Below, piece by piece: positions 1 to 6,715 of a DNA stretch of 22,616 bases. The DNA is taken from positions 1 to 22,616 of the forward strand of contig JAQTNV010000057.1 of assembly GCA_028713675.1 (NCBI GenBank). Reading direction: 5' to 3'. Under the pieces are notes generated by a model. That model searched no databases, was not told where the DNA came from, and saw only the letters and a program-made list of their open reading frames with translations. Position numbers and translations under genes: made by a program. Source of the DNA: a bacterium. Lineage in GTDB: Bacteria; Desulfobacterota; JAPLJL01. How positions within the stretch are numbered: position 1 is the first letter of the stretch; each line of letters opens with the position of its first letter.

Positions 1-684
1 TTCTGCGCCGTCCACCTGACCATGGGCAGGAAGTTCCGGATCAAGAGCCCGGCGCGGGTGGTGCGGGAAATGGCCGAGCTCCGGGAAAAATATTCCCTCG
101 AGGGGATCTGGTTCAAGGACAGCATCCTGAACCTCGATCCCGCCTGGGCGGGGGAATTCGCGGCGGAAATCCGCCGCCAGGGGCTGAAGATCAAGTGGCA
201 GTACAACACCCGGGTGGACCGGATCGACGAGGCGGAAATCCGGGCCGAGAAAGCGGCGGGCCTCACCCAGGTGGATTTCGGGATCGAGTCCGGCTCCCCG
301 CGGAGCCTCGCGACCCTCCGGAAAGGCATCGACCCGGAAAAAATCAAAGCCGCCGTCCGCCTGGCCCGGAAACACGTCAAGGTTTCGGGATTTTTCATGA
401 TCGGCATCCCGGGGGAAACCCGCGAGGACATCGAGATGACGTTCGCCCTGGCCCGGAGCCTGAAGCTCGACAAGGTCTGCTTAAGTCTCTACTGCCCCCT
501 GCCGGGCTCGGACCTTTATGACGACCTGAAAAAGCGGGAGGAATACGCGGGGCCGCTCGCCGACCTGGAAAAAATCCACTTCACCGAGAACCCCTTCAGC
601 TTCTGCGCCGTCCCGGCGGAAAAACTCCGGGAGATTTACGGGGAGATCAACGAATACTTCTCAAAAACCGGAGATGGGAGATAG
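1..684 (+). CDS. Radical SAM protein, 3' part only (5' end outside window)
   Basis: The reading frame is open from base 1, so this is a truncated gene. Codon 2 is a Cys in the context FCA, which fits the last Cys of the radical SAM CxxxCxxC cluster motif; the first two Cys would lie outside the window. An internal ATG at 22 is therefore not the true start. Downstream are features typical of the radical SAM barrel: IWFKDSILN, a DFGIESGS segment (SAM-contact glycine/serine strand) and a GFFMIGIPGET segment. The layout resembles the C-terminal half of B12-binding radical SAM proteins (BchE-like), but the B12 domain, if any, is not visible and no substrate can be assigned. The last codons and the TAG stop lie in a GGAGATG/GGAGATA-type repeat that fills the following gap, so the C-terminal residues GDGR are probably repeat-derived. 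Confidence 0.88.
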   Translation, partial: FCAVHLTMGRKFRIKSPARVVREMAELREKYSLEGIWFKDSILNLDPAWAGEFAAEIRRQGLKIKWQYNTRVDRIDEAEIRAEKAAGLTQVDFGIESGSPRSLATLRKGIDPEKIKAAVRLARKHVKVSGFFMIGIPGETREDIEMTFALARSLKLDKVCLSLYCPLPGSDLYDDLKKREEYAGPLADLEKIHFTENPFSFCAVPAEKLREIYGEINEYFSKTGDGR

Positions 685-853
685 AAGATGGGAGACGGGG
701 CGGAGAACAAACGGCGAAGATAGAAAATTGGAGATTGGAAGAAAAATCTCGGGCTCGCAGAACTCGGGAGATGGAAGATTGGAGATTGGAGATTGAAGAT
801 AGGTTTTTGTATTTTCCCCTATCTACTATCTCCTATCTACTATCTCCTACTCG
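685..853. repeat. Degenerate heptamer repeat gap between convergent genes
   Basis: The gap starts as purine-rich units on the + strand (GGAGATG, GAAGATG, GGAGATT) and ends as the complementary pyrimidine-rich type (CTATCTA, CTATCTC). The two halves face each other: 788-803 can pair with 818-833 with 14 of 16 matches around a T-rich 14-nt loop. No coding potential is seen. The hairpin lies between two convergent genes and could act on either transcript, but no U-tract follows the stem. Confidence 0.75.
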
Positions 854-1768
854 CTATTTCTCCGGATAATCCTTCCCGGTGATCTTTTTCCACGCCAGCC
901 GGGCGTTGCGCTGGCCCACCCGGGTGAGAGCGTCTTCACCGGGAAAACAGCCGGGGTCGGCCTTCAAAGCCTGGTCCAGGAGTTTTAACGCCTCTTCCCG
1001 GTTTTTATAAAATATGTACATGAACCTGGCTTTGTAGGCGTAGTTGTCCACGTAGCGCGGTTCCTTCTCGATGGCCCGGTTTATCTGCTCCACGGCCTCG
1101 TCCACGTATTTATGGCCCACAATCTCGATCACCTTCCGGGGAACCCGCGAGACGATTTCAGTCCAAAGCCGTCCCCCGGCGCCGTAATAATAATCGGGGT
1201 CGTTTTTAGTGACATACTGGCATTCTCTGTAGATGGGGATGAAAGCGGCGGCCTGCGTGAAGATGTTAGAGAACTCCAGACCCGCGGCCCGGTTGATCGC
1301 GTGCCACATATGCCCGGCCGGGGTCTCCCTGATTTTCAGGGATTCTTCCGCGTATTTGATGCCCCGGGCGTAAAGGTCTTCCAGGATTTTCCGCTGCTCG
1401 GAAGTCTGCTTGGGCAGTTCGTCCCCCAGGCTCCAGTAGTAACGGGAAAGATCACTGAGGATCTCGGGGTTCTTGGGATCGAGTTTGTCCGCCTGCTCCA
1501 TCAGGGGGATGCATTGCCGGAAAATATCCGCGGTATATTCGGACTTATCCAGCTTCCAGGCCTGGTCGATCAGCTTCTGCGCTTCGGGGTTCGCCGAGGT
1601 CGCTTTCACCAGCCCGCCGGCGAAGGCCAGCGGAATCGCCGGCAAGAGCACCAGCGACAAGAGCACCAGGCACAAGAAAAGCTTTCTCCGTACATGAAAC
1701 AATGTCCGCAGGTAGCCGGGAGCAGGGGGCAAAGATCTAAGACGGGAGACGAAAGATTGATTTTTCAT
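854..1768 (-). CDS. Exported TPR protein resembling the TRAP transporter T-component (TatT)
   Basis: A 304-residue protein. Residues 31-47 form a hydrophobic core ending near AFA (residue 50), a likely signal peptide with an unusually long 30-residue basic n-region. The rest is helical and TPR-like. The block PAGHMWHAINRAAG, the aromatic stretch DPDYYYGAGGRLW and the final KLLDQALKADP resemble TatT, a periplasmic lipoprotein family associated with some TRAP transporters. No lipobox Cys is evident and no transporter genes are nearby, so a generic periplasmic TPR scaffold is an alternative. The ATG at 1768 is supported by an AGGAG Shine-Dalgarno sequence six bases upstream. Codons ~7-22 (SRLRSLPPAPGYLRT region) read through sequence like the intergenic repeats; a shorter form could start at the TTG at 1702. 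The TAG stop also lies at the edge of a repeat array. Confidence 0.7.
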   Translation of the reverse strand: MKNQSFVSRLRSLPPAPGYLRTLFHVRRKLFLCLVLLSLVLLPAIPLAFAGGLVKATSANPEAQKLIDQAWKLDKSEYTADIFRQCIPLMEQADKLDPKNPEILSDLSRYYWSLGDELPKQTSEQRKILEDLYARGIKYAEESLKIRETPAGHMWHAINRAAGLEFSNIFTQAAAFIPIYRECQYVTKNDPDYYYGAGGRLWTEIVSRVPRKVIEIVGHKYVDEAVEQINRAIEKEPRYVDNYAYKARFMYIFYKNREEALKLLDQALKADPGCFPGEDALTRVGQRNARLAWKKITGKDYPEK

Positions 1769-1911
1769 GTTTTCTCCTATCTTTTATCAATTATTTCCTA
1801 TCTCTTATCTATTGTCTGCCAATCGGCTGCCGATCTCAATACGGATCCTGGGATGGCGCAAAGAGCATAGGGCAGAGAGCATAGGGCATAGGGCATAGAG
1901 CAGTGGGTTCA

Positions 1912-1983
1912 TCTAGTTTATTTAGTTTTTCTAGTTTATTTAGTTTCTCTAGTTTATTTAGTTTCTCTAGTTTATTTGGTTAC
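1912..1983 (+). repeat. Four tandem copies of an 18-bp unit
   Basis: Units at 1912-1929, 1930-1947, 1948-1965 and 1966-1983, of the form TCTAGTTTATTTAGTTTC. Units 2 and 3 are identical, unit 1 has one change, and unit 4 diverges at its 3' end where it merges into the following heptamers. The array is AT-rich in a GC-rich region. Confidence 0.9.
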
Positions 1984-2000
1984 CTGCTACCGGCTACCTG

Positions 2001-2044
2001 CTACCCTCCGGGCCGTAGGCCCTACGGGCCGGAGGCTGGCTACC
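2001..2044 (+). repeat. 44-bp hairpin element, copy 1 (inverted copy at 18147-18190)
   Basis: Bases 2005-2035 form a near-perfect palindrome: 15-bp arms CCTCCGGGCCGTAGG and CCTACGGGCCGGAGG around one central base, with a single mismatch. The whole 44 bp is the exact reverse complement of 18147-18190. It sits inside an array of TAC/CTGGC heptamers. No transposase gene is nearby. Confidence 0.93.
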
Positions 2045-2188
2045 TGATACTGGCTACTGGCTACCTGCTACCTGATACTGGCGCAGGCTTCCCACGACCA
2101 CAATGCCTAGGGATCTGATCGAGAAGCCTGCGGCTACCGTCTCGCTTTCACACCCTGAATATGCTAATAAATTTAAGACGAACCTCAA

Positions 2189-2276
2189 GCCGGGATGGCG
2201 GAATGGCAGACGCAGAGGACTCAAAATCCTCCGGTGGTCACCCACTGTGCGGGTTCAACTCCCGCTCCCGGCACCA
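2189..2276 (+). tRNA. tRNA-Leu (anticodon CAA)
   Basis: The acceptor stem GCCGGGA (2189-2195) pairs perfectly with TCCCGGC (2266-2272), followed by discriminator A and an encoded CCA. The anticodon stem GAGGA/TCCTC encloses loop CTCAAAA, giving anticodon CAA (reads UUG codons). A long variable arm (class II tRNA) and a T-arm with GCGGG-TTCAACT-CCCGC are visible. Class II shape and anticodon identify it as leucine. Confidence 0.96.
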
Positions 2277-2360
2277 ACTGAATACGCAGCCCTCTGAATT
2301 CCTGATTTTTCGAGGATTCCCTCGAGGGTGGGATATATATACGGACTGCATCATTGGTCT

Positions 2361-4448
2361 TCAAAACGAATTCAACTCTTCGGCATAGAGCACCGCGGAG
2401 ACCTCGCCCAGACCGAGGTTTTCCAAGATTTCTTTTTCCGGAAATCCCTGGAGATTGATTTTTCGCAGCGCATAGTAGTCATTCAACATGAAATCCAGGT
2501 CAACTCGTTCATTAGATAAAGCCTGCGGATTTTTGTTTCTGATGCGGCGATGAAGCCTGCGGATAGAAGGGAACAATTTTCCGAGCCCGGTAATGGTGGC
2601 AAAGGATTTCGGGATAATCACCTTCTCGTTCAATTTTTTATAGTACCTGATCAGGCGTTCACTCTTTATTTTCGGCAAGATCAGTTTGTCCAAGTTGATC
2701 AGGAGATTGACAACCTTCAATAGTCCGCCGGCGCGTCCTTCCAGGTAGGGCGCAATAATCCGCGCGGGGACTTGATCGTCTTCGCGCGTGGCCCCGCAGA
2801 GGTTGCCGATGGCCCTTTTCAGATACCACGTGCGATCGCCGATTCTCAGAAGTTCTTCGTTGGTATAATCAAGGCCCGTGACCGCATTGAGCATCTCCCG
2901 CAGGATATCCAGACTGGAATGCATCCCCTTCCAGGCAAACACACACATCACCGCAGAATCCGCCAAGCTGCCCATGGCCTGGGCGTGAATGGTTTGCATG
3001 GCCTTGCCGTCTTTCGTATACGGTTTGGTCCTGGGCTTCCCAATGGTCTCAAGATTTTCCAGTCCCATTTCCAGGCCGAGATTGGTATCCCGATTGTGGC
3101 ATGCGCCCCGGATGCTGGTGGCGTAGCTGAGGGCCAGGGACCAGAGGGTGCGGGGATCATGCATCGGGACTTCCATGCCTTTAACCTGCATGGCAAACTC
3201 CCGGCCGCCATATTTTTCGGACAGGCGCCGACAGCCCTCGGCCAGTTCGTTCCCGAAACCTTCCCGCCCGGCGATTTTATGAATCAGGGTGATCAGCTGA
3301 TCGGGCTGATCCCAGTCCAGCGCCAGATTGTCCGTGTCTTTCAGGGTCAAACATCCGTTCTGAAACGCCTCAATCGCGTAGGCGATCACCCCTCCGGTGG
3401 AGATGGCGTCCATGCCGTAGGCGTTGCAGAGCTGATTGGCTTTCACCACCGCCTGCACATTATCGATTCTCAGCAGGGAACCCAGCGAGGAGATGGCTTC
3501 ATACTCAGGCCCGGGACCCGGAGGCATCCGATATTTCCCCTCGGGTATTTCCACGATCCGCTTACAGGCAATAGGGCAGGCATAGCAGGCGTGCCGCTTG
3601 GTGGAAAGCACTTTCGCAATATTGGTGCCGGACAATTCCCGCATGCCTTCTGGCCAGCGCGCCTGCCGCCAGTTCTGCACCGGCATGTCGGAGATGGCCG
3701 AGGATATTCCCACCCCGCCGCCGGTTCCAAATGCTTGCAGCCCGAACGCAAAAATATCATTCTTCAGCATTTCCCGGGCTTCCGCGCGGATCTTTTTCAA
3801 GCGGACTTCATCCGCGACGGAGTATTTCAACCGGCCGCGGATCACCACGGCCTTGAGTTTTTTCGATCCCATGACCGCGCCCAGGCCGGAGCGGGCCGCC
3901 AGGCTGCCTTTGTCATTCACAATGCCGGCGAATCTGACCAGGTTTTCTCCGGCCGGACCGATGCTGATGACCTTAGCCGCCTGGTCCCCGGTTTCCTGCC
4001 TTAAACACGCTTCCGTTTCATAATTGTCCTTGCCCCAGAGATGCGAGGCGTCACGCAGCTCGGCCTGTCCGTCGCTGAGAAAAAGGTAGACCGGTCCGGG
4101 CGCGATCCCGGTAAAGACAATCCCGTCGTAACCGCTGCGTTTTAACTCCGGGGAAACCTGGCCGCCCATGCTCGCTTCCCCCCAGATGCGCGTTAGCGGC
4201 GATCTGGCGCAGATCTCGAGGCGGGAGGTCCCGGGCAGCGTGGTCCCGGAAAGCGGGCCGTTGAGGAAGAGCAGCGGATTTTCGGGCGCAAAGGGCTCGG
4301 CCGCATAGCCTTTCAGTTTGAAGAACAGGTATGCCCCCAGGCCGGCCCCTCCGAGGAAATTCCGGTAGGGCGCCTCCTCGATGACCCAGTCTTTGATCTC
4401 CCGGGAGGAGAGATTGACCAGAGATATCTTCCCCCAATTTCCATGCAT
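2361..4448 (-). CDS. Aldehyde:ferredoxin oxidoreductase family protein (tungsten-pterin enzyme)
   Basis: A 695-residue member of the AOR family, which oxidises aldehydes to acids with ferredoxin using a tungsten-bispyranopterin and one [4Fe-4S] cluster in the cytoplasm. The start MHGNWGKISLVNLSS is typical for the family. Cluster ligands are visible as C288-x2-C291-x3-C295, with a fourth candidate Cys at 502 in AVMCVFAW. The segment ATSIRGACHNRD (about 443-454) matches the conserved pterin/active-site block. The protein is longer than the ~610-620 residues usual for archaeal AORs; a basic stretch around residues 575-645 looks like an insertion before the conserved C-terminal NDYYALR...GFPEKEILENLGL. 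The family also includes BamB-type subunits, so the substrate is open. ATG at 4448 is preceded by GGGGTGA. The upstream amidohydrolase ends 22 bp away, implying one operon. No separate pterin-synthesis or ferredoxin gene is present. Confidence 0.92.
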   Translation of the reverse strand: MHGNWGKISLVNLSSREIKDWVIEEAPYRNFLGGAGLGAYLFFKLKGYAAEPFAPENPLLFLNGPLSGTTLPGTSRLEICARSPLTRIWGEASMGGQVSPELKRSGYDGIVFTGIAPGPVYLFLSDGQAELRDASHLWGKDNYETEACLRQETGDQAAKVISIGPAGENLVRFAGIVNDKGSLAARSGLGAVMGSKKLKAVVIRGRLKYSVADEVRLKKIRAEAREMLKNDIFAFGLQAFGTGGGVGISSAISDMPVQNWRQARWPEGMRELSGTNIAKVLSTKRHACYACPIACKRIVEIPEGKYRMPPGPGPEYEAISSLGSLLRIDNVQAVVKANQLCNAYGMDAISTGGVIAYAIEAFQNGCLTLKDTDNLALDWDQPDQLITLIHKIAGREGFGNELAEGCRRLSEKYGGREFAMQVKGMEVPMHDPRTLWSLALSYATSIRGACHNRDTNLGLEMGLENLETIGKPRTKPYTKDGKAMQTIHAQAMGSLADSAVMCVFAWKGMHSSLDILREMLNAVTGLDYTNEELLRIGDRTWYLKRAIGNLCGATREDDQVPARIIAPYLEGRAGGLLKVVNLLINLDKLILPKIKSERLIRYYKKLNEKVIIPKSFATITGLGKLFPSIRRLHRRIRNKNPQALSNERVDLDFMLNDYYALRKINLQGFPEKEILENLGLGEVSAVLYAEELNSF

Positions 4449-4470
4449 GGCTCACCCCGGCCGGGAAATC

Positions 4471-5433
4471 TCAGGCGCCTTTCTTAAAACGAGGGAAAAG
4501 CCGCAGGGCGTTGTCGTAGAAGACCGACCGCAAGGCCTGCTCGTCAAAACCGTCATACGTTTCCAGACCGTTGATGGTCGCCATGGTGGCCAGCTCGGGC
4601 GCGAACGGATAATCGCTGGCAAAAAGTATCTGCGCATTATCAACCACTTCCTGGAGTGAACGGAGCGCATACGGCGCCGCGGAAATCGCCGTATCATAGT
4701 AGAATCGGCTCAGGTAAGTCTGGATTCCCTGCGGGACCTGCTCCTGGAGGCCGGGCCAGAACTGCCCCAGGGTCAGGCGCAGCGTCAGGTAGGGGATGGC
4801 GCCGCCGGCATGAGGAAGAATAAACCGGATGGCAGGACAGCGTTCGATGGTGCCGGTGAAAAGCAGATTGCTGACCGCCTTGGTGGTCTCCAGCACGAAT
4901 TCCACCAGGGACGGCGGCAATTTGAGCGTGGACTTGTCGCTTTCCGGGGAAACATCCGGATGCATGAACACGACGGCCCGGCGCGCGTTCAGGGCAGCAA
5001 ACAGTTCATCGTAACAGGGCGCCCCCATATAGTATCTTCCCACGCTCGAAAGCAACGCCACGCCGTCCAGTCTCAGGATATCCAGGGCATATTCCAGTTC
5101 CTTCAGGGCCGCATCCACGTTCGGCAAAGGCAGGACGGCATAGGCACCCAGTCTTTCGGGATATTTTTTGACCAATTGCGCCGAGAATTCATTGCACCGG
5201 CGGCAGAGTTCGATCGTGAATCCCTCATCACCGAAATAAACACCCGGAGCGGAAATGGAAGTGATCGCGGCCCGGATCTGGTGTCTATCCATGAGCTCCA
5301 GCATATTCTCCACACTCCACTCCGGGAAAGGACGTCCCGCGACTTCGGTGACGCCGATTCCCGCCAGGGCCTCCACATATTCCCGGGGCACAATATGATG
5401 GTGTACGTCGATTTTCGGCAGCTGAGCATCCAT
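4471..5433 (-). CDS. Amidohydrolase 2 family metal-dependent hydrolase/decarboxylase (ACMSD-like)
   Basis: A 320-residue TIM-barrel protein. Metal-binding residues of the amidohydrolase superfamily are seen in order: HxH at H11/H13 (KIDVHHH), H158 (VFMHPDVS), H208 (LPHAGGAIPY) and D274 (FASDYPF). The pattern and length fit PF04909, which contains ACMSD and related decarboxylases as well as hydrolases; the sequence does not tell which reaction is catalysed. ATG at 5433 has an AAGAGG Shine-Dalgarno sequence. The stop is 22 bp before the AOR start on the same strand, so co-transcription is likely. An acid/aldehyde pathway joining a decarboxylase or hydrolase with an aldehyde oxidoreductase is conceivable but is inference. 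Confidence 0.88.
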   Translation of the reverse strand: MDAQLPKIDVHHHIVPREYVEALAGIGVTEVAGRPFPEWSVENMLELMDRHQIRAAITSISAPGVYFGDEGFTIELCRRCNEFSAQLVKKYPERLGAYAVLPLPNVDAALKELEYALDILRLDGVALLSSVGRYYMGAPCYDELFAALNARRAVVFMHPDVSPESDKSTLKLPPSLVEFVLETTKAVSNLLFTGTIERCPAIRFILPHAGGAIPYLTLRLTLGQFWPGLQEQVPQGIQTYLSRFYYDTAISAAPYALRSLQEVVDNAQILFASDYPFAPELATMATINGLETYDGFDEQALRSVFYDNALRLFPRFKKGA

Positions 5434-5553
5434 TGCATACCTCTTTTTTATGTTTGCGTTATCAGTCTAGGACGAAACCAGCCCGCCTGCATATCTTACT
5501 CTGCAGAAAAAAGTCAGCCTTCTCCTTCGGCGCGGAATGAGCTTGGGGACACA

Positions 5554-6303
5554 CTACTTCTTCGGGGTGGTGGTAACGACGGCGGCAGCGTGCCGATACT
5601 TTTCCAGTTTGACCTTTTTGCGGATGCCGGCGACCGTTTTCAAACACATGTCATGGCTCAAGAGGTTGATCACGAAGGCCGGCAGGTAGCCGCCCGGGTC
5701 GGACATGGCCTGGTAGGTCACCTCGGTCCGGTCGGGGCCCACGGGCTTCAGGGTATAGGTGGCCTCGATAAAGGGGATGCGCAGCGCCTCCGGGTGAGGA
5801 CGGTATTTAGTGTCCAGGCTTTGACCGGTGCAATAGACGATGCCGGCGGCCGCATCCACGGTCCAGTTGAGACGCGCCACGGTATCGCGGTCCTGCACCG
5901 GAAACGGCATGTCCATGAGGGTATAGGTGACATATTCATCGGGGGTATTTTTCAGCTCCGGGATCTCAATCACCAAGTTCTCTTTGAACATGAACATGAA
6001 ATCCCTGCATCCCGGGACATCCCGCAGGACCGCTTCCACCACGGCCACCGGTGCCTCCACGATCCCAATGGCCTTGCTCTCATCGATCCGGCAGCGGGGG
6101 TTCGGCCGGTAATATCCGACGATCCCCTCAGATTCCTTGAGCTGCTTCCAGCCCAGGTTTTCCTTTTCCGCCGACCAGGCGGACGAACTCGCCGGAACGG
6201 TCGGGCTGACTTTGGCATTTCCTGTCACCGGTTCCTGGGCGATGGCCGGAAGCATCCCGACGACGGCCAGGACCAGGGCAATCCCGAAAACCCTGATTTT
6301 CAT
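5554..6303 (-). CDS. Exported START-domain (SRPBCC fold) lipid-binding-type protein
   Basis: A 249-residue protein starting MKIRVFGIAL, with a signal peptide probably cleaved after AIA (residue 22). Residues about 45-235 have the START/SRPBCC pattern: an N-terminal WKQLKESEGIVGYYR, an EAPVAVVEAVLRDVPGCRDFM helix region, DMPFPVQDRDTVAR, and the late TEVTYQAMSDPGGYLPAFVINLL, which is characteristic of bacterial START proteins. Such domains form a hydrophobic cavity for lipids; the ligand here is unknown. The frame is open upstream to a TTG at 6336, but the ATG at 6303 is preferred because it gives a clean signal peptide, has AGAGGG just upstream and follows a good promoter at 6339-6366. It lies 120 bp upstream of the amidohydrolase on the same strand. 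Confidence 0.82.
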   Translation of the reverse strand: MKIRVFGIALVLAVVGMLPAIAQEPVTGNAKVSPTVPASSSAWSAEKENLGWKQLKESEGIVGYYRPNPRCRIDESKAIGIVEAPVAVVEAVLRDVPGCRDFMFMFKENLVIEIPELKNTPDEYVTYTLMDMPFPVQDRDTVARLNWTVDAAAGIVYCTGQSLDTKYRPHPEALRIPFIEATYTLKPVGPDRTEVTYQAMSDPGGYLPAFVINLLSHDMCLKTVAGIRKKVKLEKYRHAAAVVTTTPKK

Positions 6304-6338
6304 TTTCCCTCTTGGTGGTAAGCTGGCGATTACCAATT

Positions 6339-6366
6339 ATTTTATTCCTTTGGGCGCAGGGGTCAA
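6339..6366 (-). promoter_or_regulatory. Sigma70-type promoter for the START-domain gene
   Basis: On the minus strand, TTGACC (6361-6366) and TAAAAT (6339-6344) are separated by 16 bp; each matches the consensus box at five of six positions. The predicted transcription start near 6332 leaves a leader of about 29 nt before the ATG at 6303. Confidence 0.6.
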
Positions 6367-6715
6367 ATCCAAACCACTGATGGCGGTCCAATCCCCGGGA
6401 ATCCAATTTGAAAAATAAATACCAGAAAGGCGAGATTCTTACCTCAACCCAATGGATTTGTCCCGAAGGGTTTATCTGAGGGACAATCGTCAATTGACTG
6501 GTTCTATGCTCTCTGCTCTTTGCCCCCTGCCCCCTGCTCCGTGCCTTTTGTCCCATACCCTATGCTCTCTGCTCTATGCCCCATGCTCTATGCGGTCAGT
6601 TGATCATATGATGGACACTATGGACACTCTTGGCGCCTTACGCCCCTGGCCGACACGAGCTATTGGCTCGGGCAGGCGGGCCAGCCGGGCAGGCTTACGT
6701 GTTTTGCTCTTTGCC
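6367..6715. repeat. Gap holding unique upstream DNA and a repeat mosaic
   Basis: From 6367 to about 6455 the DNA is unique. From 6461 it is a mosaic: a 41-bp module (6461-6501, also at 18610-18650), then CTATGCT/CTCTGCT/CTTTGCC heptamers to about 6595, GGACACTAT units near 6612-6630, and a CGCCTTACG...TTACGTGTTTTGCTC module interrupted by a GC-rich stretch (about 6645-6690). The last repeat runs directly into the stop codon of the following minus-strand gene. No gene is seen. Confidence 0.75.
6461..6501 (+). repeat. 41-bp direct repeat, copy 1 (second copy 18610-18650)
   Basis: Begins TCCCGAAGGGTTTATCTGAG and ends CAATTGACTGG. It is identical over 41 bp to 18610-18650 in the same orientation. 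Both copies are followed by similar CTATGC-CTCTGCTCTTTGCC heptamers. Confidence 0.93.

Larger units (their letters stand above)
1769..2188. repeat. Gene-free gap filled with mixed short repeats
   Basis: From left to right: pyrimidine-rich CTATCTC-type units (1774-1815), GGGCATA/GAGCATA units (about 1862-1900), four tandem 18-bp units (1912-1983), then GGCTACC/TGCTACC heptamers (about 1979-2080) that enclose a hairpin element (2001-2044). From about 2090 the sequence becomes unique and leads into the tRNA. No credible gene is seen: short open frames here merely translate repeats. Confidence 0.8.

Noticed and set aside
2001-2044. Insertion sequence end
   Set aside because: No transposase gene or target-site duplication can be seen at either copy.
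1903-2297. Short open frames across the repeat gap and the tRNA
   Set aside because: They translate tandem repeats (SLFSFS, YLLPATGY) or overlap a clear tRNA.
2311-2324. CGAGG-ATTC-CCTCG hairpin after the tRNA as a terminator
   Set aside because: Stem of only 5 bp and no T-run after it on either strand.
5434-5553. Separate promoter between the START and amidohydrolase genes
   Set aside because: CTGACT-16-GATATG is too weak to support; transcription from the START promoter remains possible.
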